From contig NZ_VNHU01000003.1 of the NCBI RefSeq assembly GCF_008124785.1, positions 310,001 to 374,000 of the forward strand: 64,000 bases of DNA, read 5' to 3'. This document shows, one piece after another, positions 7,985 through 17,175 of this stretch. Both the position numbers and the translations under genes were made by a program. The number at the start of each line of letters is the position of its first letter. Within the stretch, counting starts at the first letter, position 1. The notes under the pieces were generated by a model. It was not told where the DNA came from, made no database searches, and worked only from the letters and a program-made list of their open reading frames with translations. Source of the DNA: Aquimarina intermedia. GTDB taxonomy: Bacteria; Bacteroidota; Bacteroidia; Flavobacteriales; Flavobacteriaceae.

Positions 7985-9205
7985 ATGAATACAATACCTT
8001 CTTTGCCTATCAATCGAATTGCTGTCAAATTGAAGCCATCTGCTGAGAGGATGGTAAAAAAGCAGCATCCCTGGGTGTTTCAAAATAGCATTAGTAAACA
8101 AAGTATGGAAGGGAAAGCTGGGGATTTAGCAATAATCTATGACGCTAAGAAGAATAAATTTTTAGCATGTGGTTTGTTAGATCCGGATTCTCCTATACGC
8201 ATAAAACTCCTTCAGTTTGCCACTCCAAAGACGATTGATGCTGAATGGTTTGCTGATACGATCAAATCTGCAATGCATAAAAGAAAATCGTTGCTTACCA
8301 CTGATACTAATAGTTATAGAATATTGTTTGGTGAAAATGATCATATGCCCGGATTTATAGCCGATGTATATGCAGATGTATTGGTTATCAAATTATACTC
8401 TCACATCTGGTTTCCTTATCTTGATACGATCGTATGCAATTTAATTGAAATTACCAAGGCTAAAAGTGTTGTGCTGAGAATGAGTCGTTTGTTACAAAGC
8501 AAAGGAGAAACTTTTGATCTCCAAGATGGACAACTGCTTTATGGTACCTTAAAAAATGAAGTGATTCTTTTTAGAGAACATGGTGTTGTATTTTCAGCCA
8601 ACGTAATTCATGGGCACAAAACCGGCTATTTTTTGGATCATCGACATAATCGTAAACGAGTAGGGGGGATGTCCAAAAATAAAACCGTGCTCGATATATT
8701 TTCTTATGCGGGAGGTTTCTCTGTACATGCTTTAGCCGGTGGTGCCAAAGCTGTTACAAGTTTGGATATTAGTCAGCAAGCCTTGGCTTCTGCTCAGGAT
8801 AATGCTAAACTAAATACTCATTCAGGTACACATCATATAATGGTAGCAGATGCTTTCGAAGGGTTGGCCCAATTAATTTCGGAAAAGAAAAAGTTTGATA
8901 TTGTAGTTATAGATCCCCCATCATTTGCAAAAAGAGAAAGTGAAATTTTGCGTGCTAAACAAAGTTATGCCCGTTTGGCAAAATTAGGAGTACAGATGGT
9001 TGCACCCTCGGGAATTTTAGTTTTAGCTTCTTGCTCATCAAGAGTAACAGCCGAAGAGTTCTTCGAAATTTCAGAAAGTGAACTTTATCGATCAGGACGT
9101 AATTTCAATAGTATTGATAAAACCTATCACGACAGCGATCACCCCATTGCTTTTCCCGAAGGAGCCTATTTAAAATGTGGTTATTACCAGATGGATACAG
9201 AGTAG
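7985..9205 (+). CDS. rlmI: Class I SAM-dependent 23S rRNA cytosine methyltransferase, RlmI-like
   Basis: The 406-residue protein has an N-terminal PUA-like RNA-binding domain (about residues 1-85, containing HPWVFQNSI) followed by a Rossmann methyltransferase domain. Visible motifs are the SAM-binding segment DIFSYAGGFS near residue 235, the acidic VTSLDIS, and DPPSFAK near residue 310. LASCSS near residue 344 carries the cysteine expected in m5C methyltransferases. Size and order match the RlmI/RlmK family that methylates C1962 of 23S rRNA. A weak promoter (TAATCTTG) lies near 7972. Confidence 0.87.
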   Translation: MNTIPSLPINRIAVKLKPSAERMVKKQHPWVFQNSISKQSMEGKAGDLAIIYDAKKNKFLACGLLDPDSPIRIKLLQFATPKTIDAEWFADTIKSAMHKRKSLLTTDTNSYRILFGENDHMPGFIADVYADVLVIKLYSHIWFPYLDTIVCNLIEITKAKSVVLRMSRLLQSKGETFDLQDGQLLYGTLKNEVILFREHGVVFSANVIHGHKTGYFLDHRHNRKRVGGMSKNKTVLDIFSYAGGFSVHALAGGAKAVTSLDISQQALASAQDNAKLNTHSGTHHIMVADAFEGLAQLISEKKKFDIVVIDPPSFAKRESEILRAKQSYARLAKLGVQMVAPSGILVLASCSSRVTAEEFFEISESELYRSGRNFNSIDKTYHDSDHPIAFPEGAYLKCGYYQMDTE

Positions 9206-9270
9206 GTTGGTTGATATTTCAAAAACAATTTTTTATTTTGGTAGCGATGAACTAAATTCAAAAAATTAAA

Positions 9271-9301
9271 CAAAAAAAGCTAATCCATTAAAGAATTAGC
9301 T
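9271..9301 (-). terminator. Terminator for the OmpA lipoprotein gene
   Basis: Read on the minus strand, a seven-base stem (AGCTAAT with ATTAGCT) is followed by a run of T. It lies 32 bases past the stop of the gene at 9333. Confidence 0.7.
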
Positions 9302-9332
9302 CTCATCGTATACTATACTTATGATCTATAGC

Positions 9333-10163
9333 TTAGTTAGAGGATATCATAGAGAAGAATTTATCTAGATTTGGAAGTAAAATAATTCGGGTTCTACGAT
9401 TTTTAGCCATATTTTCTTTAGTGTCATTTGAAACAACTGGTTTATAGCTACTTCTACCGGATGCTATTAATTTGGCTGGATCAACATCGTACTTATTCTG
9501 CAACAAGCGAGTTATGGAAGTAGCACGTTTTACGCTAAGATCCCAATTATCCTCAACTGCAGGCGTACGTATCGTTCTTGGATCTGTATGACCTTCAATC
9601 ATTACTTCAAGGCTTGGTTCAGAGTTAATAACAGCGGCCAATTTGGTTAACAATTCATCTGCTCGCTTACTTACTCGGTAACTACCAGTATTAAACAACA
9701 TTTTGTCAGATACAGAAATCATAACTACTGTATTCTCAATATCTATAGAGATGTTTTCATCTTCTTTTACGCTTTGATCCAAAGAATTCTTCAGGTTGTG
9801 AGAAACCGCAAGGTTCATGGAATCTTTTAAAGTTTTTGCTTGATTTAATTTTTGAGAGTCCACATTTTCTAATGTTTTTCTCATATTTTCTTTGGTGTTG
9901 TTTGAGATAACAGCTAAATCGTCCACCATGACCATTTGTTCATTATTACTTTCAGTTAGTGAGTTAATTTTAGCATTATAATCCTCTACCCGGGCTTCAA
10001 TCTGAGCAAATTTAGTTTCTAGGGCTTCTTTCTCAACAGTCGTTTTTTGTAAAGAACTTCTGGTGTTTTGTAAGTCCTGTTCTACCGCAAGATATTTCTT
10101 TTTTGATACACATGATGTGGTTATTATTCCGGTTAAAATGATTAGTGTGAAAACTTTTTTCAT
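9333..10163 (-). CDS. OmpA family peptidoglycan-binding lipoprotein
   Basis: The 276-residue protein has a lipoprotein signal (IITTSC, Cys near residue 18), then about 110 residues of heptad-like coiled coil rich in Gln, Lys and Glu. The C-terminal OmpA/MotB domain (about residues 150-265) contains the EGHTDPR motif near 192 and an NRRTRIILLP end, which bind diaminopimelate in peptidoglycan. It probably ties the outer membrane to the cell wall. A terminator follows, and its upstream region is shared with the divergent histidine kinase at 10462. Confidence 0.9.
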   Translation of the reverse strand: MKKVFTLIILTGIITTSCVSKKKYLAVEQDLQNTRSSLQKTTVEKEALETKFAQIEARVEDYNAKINSLTESNNEQMVMVDDLAVISNNTKENMRKTLENVDSQKLNQAKTLKDSMNLAVSHNLKNSLDQSVKEDENISIDIENTVVMISVSDKMLFNTGSYRVSKRADELLTKLAAVINSEPSLEVMIEGHTDPRTIRTPAVEDNWDLSVKRATSITRLLQNKYDVDPAKLIASGRSSYKPVVSNDTKENMAKNRRTRIILLPNLDKFFSMISSN

Positions 10164-10428
10164 AGTTGTTTTATTTAATTTATTTTATCATAATACAACA
10201 GTAAGATATTTCAAAAATTGCCCGTGATATACTAAATAGTTGCTATCATTTTCCCAAACTATTGTTAATAGAGATGATTGAGGAATTCGCAAAAAATTTG
10301 TGTTAATTACAAGTATTATTAACTATTATGGTTTAACCGTTTTAAAAATATGGTAAAATGATAATAGTAAACAGTTCTGCTATAAATTAATACTATGATA
10401 AAACACACATTTTATCGGTAAGATGCAT

Positions 10429-10436
10429 TAGTTTTG
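10429..10436 (+). promoter_or_regulatory. Promoter -7 element for the GAF histidine kinase gene
   Basis: TAGTTTTG is an exact TAnnTTTG match, 25 bases before the coding ATG at 10462. The rest of the 298-base divergent gap (10164-10461) is AT-rich with no gene or strong structure that I can see. Confidence 0.6.
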
Positions 10437-10461
10437 CACAGTTATACTCAAATATTCTTAT

Positions 10462-11664
10462 ATGATAGCCCCAAGTTTATCTCCCAATGAATATGAGCGT
10501 CAAAAAGCAGTTGATAAGTATAAGATGCTAGATAGCATCCCAAATTCAAATTTTGATGCATACACTTCATTACTAAGTTACATTTGTAATACTCCTATTG
10601 CTTTAATAACCTTGTTAGATAATCAACGTAATTATTTAAAATCACATCACGGTGTTAGCTTTGATCAGGCACCTCGAGAAACCTCTTTTTGTGGTCATGC
10701 GATTATTAATGAGGCTCCGGTGATGATCGTTGAAGACGCACGATTGGATGCTAGATTTTTTGATAATCCACTTGTTACAGAGCAAAACATTGTTTTTTAT
10801 GCCGGCGTTCCCTTGATTGATAAAGAAGGTTATAAGTTAGGTACGTTATGTGTCTTTGATTATGAGCCAAGAACATTGGACGATAGTCAGATACGAGCCA
10901 TGCTTACTATGGCAAATCAGGTAATGGAATTATTTGAACAAAAATTAAAAAACACACAATTACAAAAATTCCAAGAACAATTGGAGTTACGTAATCAGAA
11001 CTTAGAAAAATTTGCGCGTGTTGTTTCTCACGACCTCAAATCACCTTTAGCTAACATCACTTCACTGACAGAGCTCTTAGAAATCGACAATGGCGATATT
11101 TTAAGCGAAGATTCCTTGTTGTATATCAAATACTTAAAAGCTTCTTCATCGGCGTTGCGTGAATATATTGATGGGTTATTGGCATTTTATAAAAGCGATA
11201 ATATTTTAAAGCATAAACGAGAAGCTGTTCCGGTAGCTATCTTTTTCGACAGAATTGCAGAGCTATCCGGATTATCTGATGAAGTAACCTTTTCTTTTCC
11301 TAATGAACAAACGGAAATTGTGATTAATAAACCTGCCATGCAGCAAGTTTTTTTAAATCTGGTTACAAATTCTTATAAGTATAATACTAAGGAGGAAGTT
11401 AGAATTACAATAGGTTTTGAAAAACGTAACGATGCTTATCGATTTATTCTTGAAGATAACGGTAACGGTATATCTAACGAAGATCAGGAGAAAATCTTTG
11501 AATTGTTTACTACCTTAAATACACAAGACCGTCACGGTAACTCGGGAAGTGGTATAGGATTGGCGACAGTAAAAAAAATCATCACGAATTTACAGGGAAC
11601 AATAACTATTGAATCAAAACTGGATGCTGGTAGCCGATTTATTATAGAAATACCGGTAAGGTAA
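10462..11664 (+). CDS. Soluble GAF-domain sensor histidine kinase
   Basis: The 400-residue protein has no membrane segment. An N-terminal GAF domain (about residues 25-165, with NTPIALITLLD and TSFCGHAI) is followed by a short coiled coil and the dimerisation/phosphoacceptor helix (VVSHDLKSPLANI, His near residue 191). An HATPase domain carries the N-box NLVTNSYKYN near 295 and the G-boxes DNGNGIS and GSGIGLATV. GAF proteins of this type (the FCGHAI start is shared with many flavobacterial and phytochrome-like kinases) sense small cytoplasmic ligands or redox state. No partner regulator is adjacent. The hybrid kinase at 11695 converges on it and is not an operon mate. Confidence 0.92.
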   Translation: MIAPSLSPNEYERQKAVDKYKMLDSIPNSNFDAYTSLLSYICNTPIALITLLDNQRNYLKSHHGVSFDQAPRETSFCGHAIINEAPVMIVEDARLDARFFDNPLVTEQNIVFYAGVPLIDKEGYKLGTLCVFDYEPRTLDDSQIRAMLTMANQVMELFEQKLKNTQLQKFQEQLELRNQNLEKFARVVSHDLKSPLANITSLTELLEIDNGDILSEDSLLYIKYLKASSSALREYIDGLLAFYKSDNILKHKREAVPVAIFFDRIAELSGLSDEVTFSFPNEQTEIVINKPAMQQVFLNLVTNSYKYNTKEEVRITIGFEKRNDAYRFILEDNGNGISNEDQEKIFELFTTLNTQDRHGNSGSGIGLATVKKIITNLQGTITIESKLDAGSRFIIEIPVR

Positions 11665-11694
11665 TAGCACCAAGGTTAATACGTTGCTAATGAT

Positions 11695-12939
11695 CTAACT
11701 CTTCGTGTTTTCTATGTTTTTGTTTATCAATTCTAACAAATGATTTTTATCGTAAGGTTTTAAAATGTAATCATTTAGTCCCGCCTGTATAATTTGCCTG
11801 TTGAGCTGGGTAACGTCTACTGCAGTAAGTGCTATGATTGGTGTGGCTTGATCAAATTCACGGATTCTTTTTGTAGTACCAATTCCGTTTAATTTGGGCA
11901 TATTGATATCCATCAATATAATGTCATACGAATTATCACGAACAAGGTCAATAGCATCATACCCATTATCAATAGTGGTACAGTCAAAGTTTTCACTGGA
12001 TAAAATTTTATCAGCAACAAGCAAATTAAGCTTATTATCATCAACTACCAGCGCTCTCAATTTATCTGATGTTACTGTTTTTTCTGCAATGGATTGTTCT
12101 GTATGTTGACTAGCTTTTTTGAAAGTTACAGCAAAGGCGTACTCGGATCCCGAAAAGCTACTGTCTTGTTTAATAATTTCACTATCCAAAGCAGTGGCTA
12201 AACTTTTGACGATAGTCGAATTAAGCCCGATCCCCAAATATGAACGTTTTTCGGTTTCAATATTGGTGAACTCTTCATAAATGGAATCTTCATCTTCTTT
12301 AGAAACCTCGCTACCATCAAAGCGAATATTAAAAGAAATTGTACAACTAGTTGCATCATCCTTTATCGTATCAACTGTGAATAACACTATCCCATTTTTG
12401 CTGAATCTTAAAGCGTTACTGATCAAGTTCATTAAAATTTGAGTTAATATCGCCGGATCACTTTCCAGTTGTTCGGGAATCGATTCATCAAATTTAAAAT
12501 CTAAAGTATTATCACTGTTCTCAGTTGCATAACTGAAAGAATTAACAAGGTTGCTTACCGTATCCTTCAAATTAAAAGAGGTCTTGGCAGGAATTAATTC
12601 TTCATAGTTGATATAATTAACCTGTAAAATATTATTTATAAGCGATAGTAAATAATCTCCAGAAAATTTAAGCGATCTAAGATTTCTATTCGACTTCAGC
12701 TCAGGGTGTTCTTCTACAATAAGCCGTGTTAATCCCATCATCCCATATAACGGCGTTCTCAACTCGTGACTTAAGGTTGATATAAACTCTTGCTTTAGCT
12801 TTGCTTGTTGCTCAGCTCTTTGTTGCGAAATCTTAAGCTCCTTATTTTTGCGTCGTAAATCTAGAATTATTTTACCGGTGTAAAATAGCACTAGAACGAG
12901 TATAATTAGTAAAGCACCACAAATAATAGGATATGTCAT
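11695..12939 (-). CDS. Membrane-anchored hybrid histidine kinase with receiver domain
   Basis: The 414-residue protein has one N-terminal transmembrane helix (about residues 4-24) and essentially no periplasmic sensor. A coiled linker leads to HisKA with the phosphoacceptor motif STLSHELRTPLYG near residue 58. The HATPase domain keeps the N-box NLISNALRFSKN, but its G-boxes are weak (YLGIGLNS). The C-terminal receiver domain (about residues 290-410) has LVVDDNK, phosphoacceptor Asp in LMDINMP, and LKPYD. Lack of a sensor domain suggests it takes signals from the membrane or a partner protein. The partial G-boxes raise doubt about full kinase activity. Confidence 0.88.
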   Translation of the reverse strand: MTYPIICGALLIILVLVLFYTGKIILDLRRKNKELKISQQRAEQQAKLKQEFISTLSHELRTPLYGMMGLTRLIVEEHPELKSNRNLRSLKFSGDYLLSLINNILQVNYINYEELIPAKTSFNLKDTVSNLVNSFSYATENSDNTLDFKFDESIPEQLESDPAILTQILMNLISNALRFSKNGIVLFTVDTIKDDATSCTISFNIRFDGSEVSKEDEDSIYEEFTNIETEKRSYLGIGLNSTIVKSLATALDSEIIKQDSSFSGSEYAFAVTFKKASQHTEQSIAEKTVTSDKLRALVVDDNKLNLLVADKILSSENFDCTTIDNGYDAIDLVRDNSYDIILMDINMPKLNGIGTTKRIREFDQATPIIALTAVDVTQLNRQIIQAGLNDYILKPYDKNHLLELINKNIENTKS

Positions 12940-13084
12940 AAAATTGGATTCAAGTTAGCAAAATAACATATATGAATTGACTCTCAAAAATTTATTTCTA
13001 TATTTTTTGACTTCATCATTTAAATAAATGTTATGTTACCATTACTGTATGATGAAAAAATTACTTTAATAATTCAATATTGGT

Positions 13085-13092
13085 TATCTTTG
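13085..13092 (+). promoter_or_regulatory. Promoter -7 element immediately before a secreted-protein gene
   Basis: TATCTTTG matches TAnnTTTG and ends only five bases before ATG 13098. A longer TTG reading from 13080 would start upstream of the transcript, so it is excluded. The mRNA is probably leaderless. Confidence 0.6.
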
Positions 13093-13097
13093 ATAGT

Positions 13098-13760
13098 ATG
13101 AAGGAGCGTAGAAATTATCTAAAAGTTTGGTTCGTGGGATGTTTTATCTTGTGTTCTCTTTTAGGATATTCACAAATGGATCGAGGAACAATGGGTGGTG
13201 TTGTAAGTCCTTTAGGTACATCTACAAATGCTTCCAACGGATTAAACAGCGCATCTTCTTCATTATTGAATAGTAATAGCTCGAACTTGAACTCAGATAA
13301 ATTTCAATCTTACAGCAGACAAAACGAACCGAAGAAATTGATGGGAGATGACCAATTTCATAAAAATACCCATACGTTTACTCCCAATTACTTAAAACGT
13401 GAAAAGGAAGAAAATGCTGAAGGGGTCACCGATCAATATTTTGGAGATTACAGTAACAGTGGTGAATTTATACAACTTGTCTATAGAGATTTTGGAAGTG
13501 TAGATGGTGATGTGATACGGGTGTATCTGGATGATGATGTGATTAGAGGGAATGTCTATCTTACGGGTCAATATACCGGCTTGATTATAGATCTAATTCC
13601 AGGATTTAATAAAATCGTAATAGAAGCTTTGAATCAAGGGACCTCTGGTCCTAATACAGCACAATTTCAAGTGTATGATGACAAAGGGAAATTAATTACG
13701 ACAAATCAATGGAATTTACTCACAGGAGGAAAAGCTACGATGATTATTGTTAAAAATTAA
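13098..13760 (+). CDS. Secreted protein of unknown function
   Basis: The 220-residue product from ATG 13098 begins with a Sec signal peptide (basic start, then VGCFILCSLLGYS, probable cleavage before QMDRG). A low-complexity Ser/Asn-rich stretch follows at about residues 30-65. The C-terminal 110 residues are predicted beta-rich and well composed (GDVIRVYLDDDVI, GFNKIVIEALNQG), resembling a small carbohydrate- or adhesion-type beta sandwich. I do not recognise the family. It is monocistronic, converging with rpoD. Export to periplasm or surface is a firm inference; function is not. Confidence 0.75.
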   Translation: MKERRNYLKVWFVGCFILCSLLGYSQMDRGTMGGVVSPLGTSTNASNGLNSASSSLLNSNSSNLNSDKFQSYSRQNEPKKLMGDDQFHKNTHTFTPNYLKREKEENAEGVTDQYFGDYSNSGEFIQLVYRDFGSVDGDVIRVYLDDDVIRGNVYLTGQYTGLIIDLIPGFNKIVIEALNQGTSGPNTAQFQVYDDKGKLITTNQWNLLTGGKATMIIVKN

Positions 13761-13810
13761 TCACCGCAACTTCTATACTTATAATGCAACTAAACATTAG
13801 TCCGATTATC

Positions 13811-14677
13811 CTATCCCAGGTAATTTTTTAATATTCTATTTTTAGAACGATTACGCAGGCGACGAATGGCCTTTTCACGAATTTGTCTGACACGTTCTCT
13901 GCTAATATCAAATGTTTGACCTATTTCTTCAAGTGTCATAGCGGCTTGATTGTTAAGGCCAAAATTCAACATTACTACATCCTTTTCACGGGGTGTCAAT
14001 GTATCCAATGCACGTTCTATTTCAATTTTTAGAGATTCATGCATCAATTCATTATCAGGTTTCGGAGTATCACCGGATTGCAGCACATTGTACATGTTGA
14101 AGTCATCTTCGCCTTCCTGAAAAGGAGCATCCATTGATAAACTTCGACTAGAATTTTTTAAAGATAATTTTACCTTACTAATTGATATCTGTAATTCGCT
14201 CGCTATTTCCTCGGCGGTAGGTTTACGTTGATATTTTTGTTGTAAATGCCCCATTACCTTATTTATCTTGGTAATCTCACCTATTTTGTTCAATGGAAGT
14301 CGTACAATTCTAGCTTGTTCAGCAATTGCCTGTAGGATTGCCTGGCGAATCCACCAAACTGCGTACGATATAAATTTAAATCCCCGCGTCTCATCAAAGC
14401 GCTTTGCTGCTTTAACCAAGCCTACGTTGCCTTCATTAATTAAATCAGGTAAGCTCAACCCTTGATTTTGATATTGTTTTGCAACAGAAATCACAAAACG
14501 CAAATTTGCACGAGTAAGTTTGTTTAAAGCGGTTTCGTCTCCTTTTTGAATACGCTTCGCCAATTCTACCTCTTCATCGGCAGTAATCATATCGATTTTA
14601 CTCACATCCTGTAAGTAACTGTTTAACGACTTAGATTCTCTATTCGTAACTTGCTTTGTAATTTTTAGTTGTCTCAT
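13811..14677 (-). CDS. rpoD: Primary RNA polymerase sigma factor, Bacteroidota form
   Basis: The 288-residue sigma-70 protein lacks region 1.1 and the large non-conserved insert of proteobacterial RpoD, which is normal for the primary sigma of Bacteroidota. Region 1.2 starts near residue 20. Region 2 (NLRFVISVAKQYQNQG, DLINEGNVGL, FKFISYAVWWIRQAI) recognises the -7 element. Region 3 follows, and region 4 ends with LEEIGQTFDISRERVRQIREKA, the helix-turn-helix for the -33 element. The TAnnTTTG elements noted across this window are its expected targets. Confidence 0.97.
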   Translation of the reverse strand: MRQLKITKQVTNRESKSLNSYLQDVSKIDMITADEEVELAKRIQKGDETALNKLTRANLRFVISVAKQYQNQGLSLPDLINEGNVGLVKAAKRFDETRGFKFISYAVWWIRQAILQAIAEQARIVRLPLNKIGEITKINKVMGHLQQKYQRKPTAEEIASELQISISKVKLSLKNSSRSLSMDAPFQEGEDDFNMYNVLQSGDTPKPDNELMHESLKIEIERALDTLTPREKDVVMLNFGLNNQAAMTLEEIGQTFDISRERVRQIREKAIRRLRNRSKNRILKNYLG

Positions 14678-14811
14678 GTATATCCTTATTATTTACTTGT
14701 CAAACACATATGATAATCATTAGAATACTAAGAACCAAAACAATAACATAGTTTTATGAATTTAACCCGGTGTTAATGCGTTATTTCTTAAAGGATTAAC
14801 ATAAAAAAGGA

Positions 14812-14824
14812 TAGCCGTAGGCTA
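14812..14824. other. Short GC-rich hairpin upstream of a small gene
   Basis: TAGCC-GTA-GGCTA forms a five-base stem with a three-base loop, with six A on its left side. Read on the minus strand it would look like a small terminator, but no minus-strand gene lies to its right. It may be a 5' structure near the rpoD leader, or chance. Confidence 0.3.
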
Positions 14825-14907
14825 GCTAATGAAAATGCGTACAATTGAGTCGTAGACAAAAAAATAGTCTTATTTATATTTTATGTCACCTCACAAAGAT
14901 TTTACCC

Positions 14908-14915
14908 TATATTTG
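14908..14915 (+). promoter_or_regulatory. Promoter -7 element for the gene at 14951
   Basis: TATATTTG is an exact TAnnTTTG match, 35 bases before ATG 14951. Confidence 0.55.
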
Positions 14916-14950
14916 GCACTTATTTTTTTAAAAATAATGGACTAAATTGA

Positions 14951-15382
14951 ATGTATAAAATAGAACGACATCAAAACTTTGTAAAAAAATATGTGCTCGA
15001 ATTTTGTACACTTTATTTTTTTACATCTATTGTAGTGGTCGAAGTACATGAAGGGGTTCATTTTAACTATGATAAGGCAACCTACATAGGAGAATTAACC
15101 GCTATACATTTTGAAAAAAGACCTTTTGGTTATATTTCACATCGCATTCACAGTTATGCATTGGAACCTATGGATTATAAGAGGATTTATGAAATTTTTC
15201 CTAACCTGGCGATTCTAGCAGTTGTTTTATTTAATTCTCATCAGGAAACAAGTCTAAGAGTAGAAGAGATTTTCTTTCAGAATAATATTATGAGTTTTGA
15301 TCAGTTGGATATCGCTATCGACTGGGTTGAAGAATATATGAAATCCCTGCCAAAGCTAAACAATGACAAGGATTTAGCTTAA
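14951..15382 (+). CDS. Conserved hypothetical protein, STAS/SpoIIAA-like fold possible
   Basis: The 143-residue soluble protein has alternating strands and helices (FTSIVVVEVHEG, KATYIGELTAIHF, NLAILAVVLFNS, and a C-terminal amphipathic helix with DQLDIAIDWVEEYM). The pattern of a central hydrophobic strand followed by a final DW-containing helix is reminiscent of the STAS/SpoIIAA-like small proteins common in Flavobacteriaceae, but no catalytic residue or unmistakable motif is present. It has its own promoter and converges on the MBL-fold gene. The assignment to a fold is tentative. Confidence 0.65.
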   Translation: MYKIERHQNFVKKYVLEFCTLYFFTSIVVVEVHEGVHFNYDKATYIGELTAIHFEKRPFGYISHRIHSYALEPMDYKRIYEIFPNLAILAVVLFNSHQETSLRVEEIFFQNNIMSFDQLDIAIDWVEEYMKSLPKLNNDKDLA

Positions 15383-15390
15383 TCTAAGGT

Positions 15391-16212
15391 CTATTTAATC
15401 TTTGGATACCAGTCCAGTTGGATGACTTCTATAGCTGGGTTATTTGAATTTACTATGGACTTAAATTCTGCCACATCGCTTAGACCATCTGTTCCACGAT
15501 AGTGATAAGGATATACTTTTTTAGGCTTAAAATCCAGCACAGCATCGGCAGCACTTTTTACAGTCATAGTATACGGTAGGTTCATACACACAAAAGCATG
15601 ATCAATATTATCTAAATTACGCATTTCCGGTATATCTTCGGTGTCTCCCGAAAAATAAACACGTTCGTCGTCCAAAGTTAAAACATATCCATTACCTCTT
15701 CCCTTTTCGTGAAACTTTAAAGCTTCTTCTCTCAAGTTGTACATAGGTATCGCCTCAATTTTAATGTTCATAAGATTCTTGACCTCTCCGTTAGCTAGTA
15801 AGATCAATTTATCGGTATAATCAGCCGGTAATTTTTCGGCTACCGCTTGAGGAACTACTAATTTTGTCTTACTTAAGTCCAAACTATTTAATGTCTCGAT
15901 ATCCATATGATCTCCGTGTATATCGGTAATCAATACTAAATCGGGAGAAGGGAATTTTTCAAATGCTTTATTACCACCTGTCGGATCAAGGTAAATTGTT
16001 TTGCCCTCAAATTGCAATACTGCTGTAGCATGTGAAATAGGAGTAAGCTCAAAAGAAGCCATTTTGTGGTCGGACTTGCTAATATTTTCAGAAGCCATTT
16101 CAGATTGTGAAACATTTTCAGGTGCTTCGGCTGATGATTTTTTTGGATTTTCTTTACAGGCTACAGTGGCAGCTGCTAAAAAAACCAAAAAATATTTATA
16201 GTTAATTTTCAT
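15391..16212 (-). CDS. MBL-fold metallo-hydrolase lipoprotein, UlaG-like
   Basis: The 273-residue protein has a lipoprotein signal (AAATVAC, Cys near residue 19) and a low-complexity Ser/Glu linker to about residue 48. The metallo-beta-lactamase fold follows. Its zinc motif reads TDIHGDHMD (HxDH pattern with the first histidine replaced by D/I spacing as in UlaG-type enzymes). YFSGDTED carries the bridging aspartate, and PYHYRG a C-terminal histidine. The family includes L-ascorbate-6-phosphate lactonases and phospholipase-D-like hydrolases, but an exported lipid-anchored form suggests an extracytoplasmic substrate that cannot be named. Confidence 0.85.
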   Translation of the reverse strand: MKINYKYFLVFLAAATVACKENPKKSSAEAPENVSQSEMASENISKSDHKMASFELTPISHATAVLQFEGKTIYLDPTGGNKAFEKFPSPDLVLITDIHGDHMDIETLNSLDLSKTKLVVPQAVAEKLPADYTDKLILLANGEVKNLMNIKIEAIPMYNLREEALKFHEKGRGNGYVLTLDDERVYFSGDTEDIPEMRNLDNIDHAFVCMNLPYTMTVKSAADAVLDFKPKKVYPYHYRGTDGLSDVAEFKSIVNSNNPAIEVIQLDWYPKIK

Positions 16213-16276
16213 AATGAAATATATTTTGGTTTAAGATAAGATATATGAGGAAGTGATAAAAAACATTAAAGGAATA

Positions 16277-17032
16277 TTAACTATCCCAAAGTAGTTTTAT
16301 GGCCATCGCAATAACCATCACTACCAGAAAAAACTTAACCATTCCATCACCTTTTTTAACTGACCATCTGCTTGCAAACCATCCTCCGGTAGCATTACCC
16401 GCAGCAAGCACAATACCATATAGAAAATTGATTTGATCATTAAGAATAAAAACTAATAATGCTGCTACAGTGTAAATAGCAACTACGAGGCTCTTAATAG
16501 CATTAGACTTAACCAGACTCATGTGATTGATAGAAGAAAGCGCCAATAAAATAAATATACCAATTCCTGCCTGAATAAACCCACCGTAGATTCCGATAAA
16601 AAAGAATGCAATAACTGACCACCAAAAATAGTTCCCTGTAATTCTCTCAAAAGTTTCCAATCCGTTTCTTTTAGGTTGAAAAACCATAAAGAGAACCACT
16701 AAAATCATAACGACAGCCAAAATTTGATTAAAAGTTTCTCCTTTGATATCAACCGCTATTTTTGCTCCTATCAGCGATCCTATCAATGCAGAAAGTCCCA
16801 GATAGACTCCAAATTTTGAGGTATGTACTCCTTTACTACGAAAACCTGCAACTGTTGTAATCCCTTGAATCAAAATACCAATACGATTGGTACCGTTTGC
16901 GATCGCTGGTGGCAAACCCATAAAGATTAACATAGGCAATGTAAGTAACGAGCCACCTCCAGCCAGTGTATTAATAATTCCTGTGATAAATCCCACAAGT
17001 ACTAACAGCGCCAACATGTAATATTCATTCAT
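16277..17032 (-). CDS. Sulfite exporter TauE/SafE family permease
   Basis: The 251-residue protein has about eight hydrophobic helices and the TSUP family signature in both halves. The N-terminal repeat reads FITGIINTLAGGGSLLTLP and the C-terminal repeat GGFIQAGIGIFILL. TSUP proteins move sulfite, organosulfonates or related anions. Its own promoter lies at 17051. The SulP anion transporter is divergently encoded at 17176 across a 143-base gap, which suggests linked roles in sulfur-anion transport; this is inferred from position only. Confidence 0.92.
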   Translation of the reverse strand: MNEYYMLALLVLVGFITGIINTLAGGGSLLTLPMLIFMGLPPAIANGTNRIGILIQGITTVAGFRSKGVHTSKFGVYLGLSALIGSLIGAKIAVDIKGETFNQILAVVMILVVLFMVFQPKRNGLETFERITGNYFWWSVIAFFFIGIYGGFIQAGIGIFILLALSSINHMSLVKSNAIKSLVVAIYTVAALLVFILNDQINFLYGIVLAAGNATGGWFASRWSVKKGDGMVKFFLVVMVIAMAIKLLWDS

Positions 17033-17050
17033 ATAAAAGGTTTATTTTTT

Positions 17051-17058
17051 CAAAAGTA
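17051..17058 (-). promoter_or_regulatory. Promoter -7 element for the TauE/SafE gene
   Basis: The minus strand reads TACTTTTG, an exact TAnnTTTG match, 18 bases before the ATG at 17032. Confidence 0.55.
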
Positions 17059-17175
17059 TTGAAAACTTTCAGGTAAAAATTAATTTGTTTAAAAAACACT
17101 TGGGTTATCAACACAATCTGTTGTAGTTTTAAGGTCACTTAAAATTTATAGTTCATCAAAACATTATCTCACTTT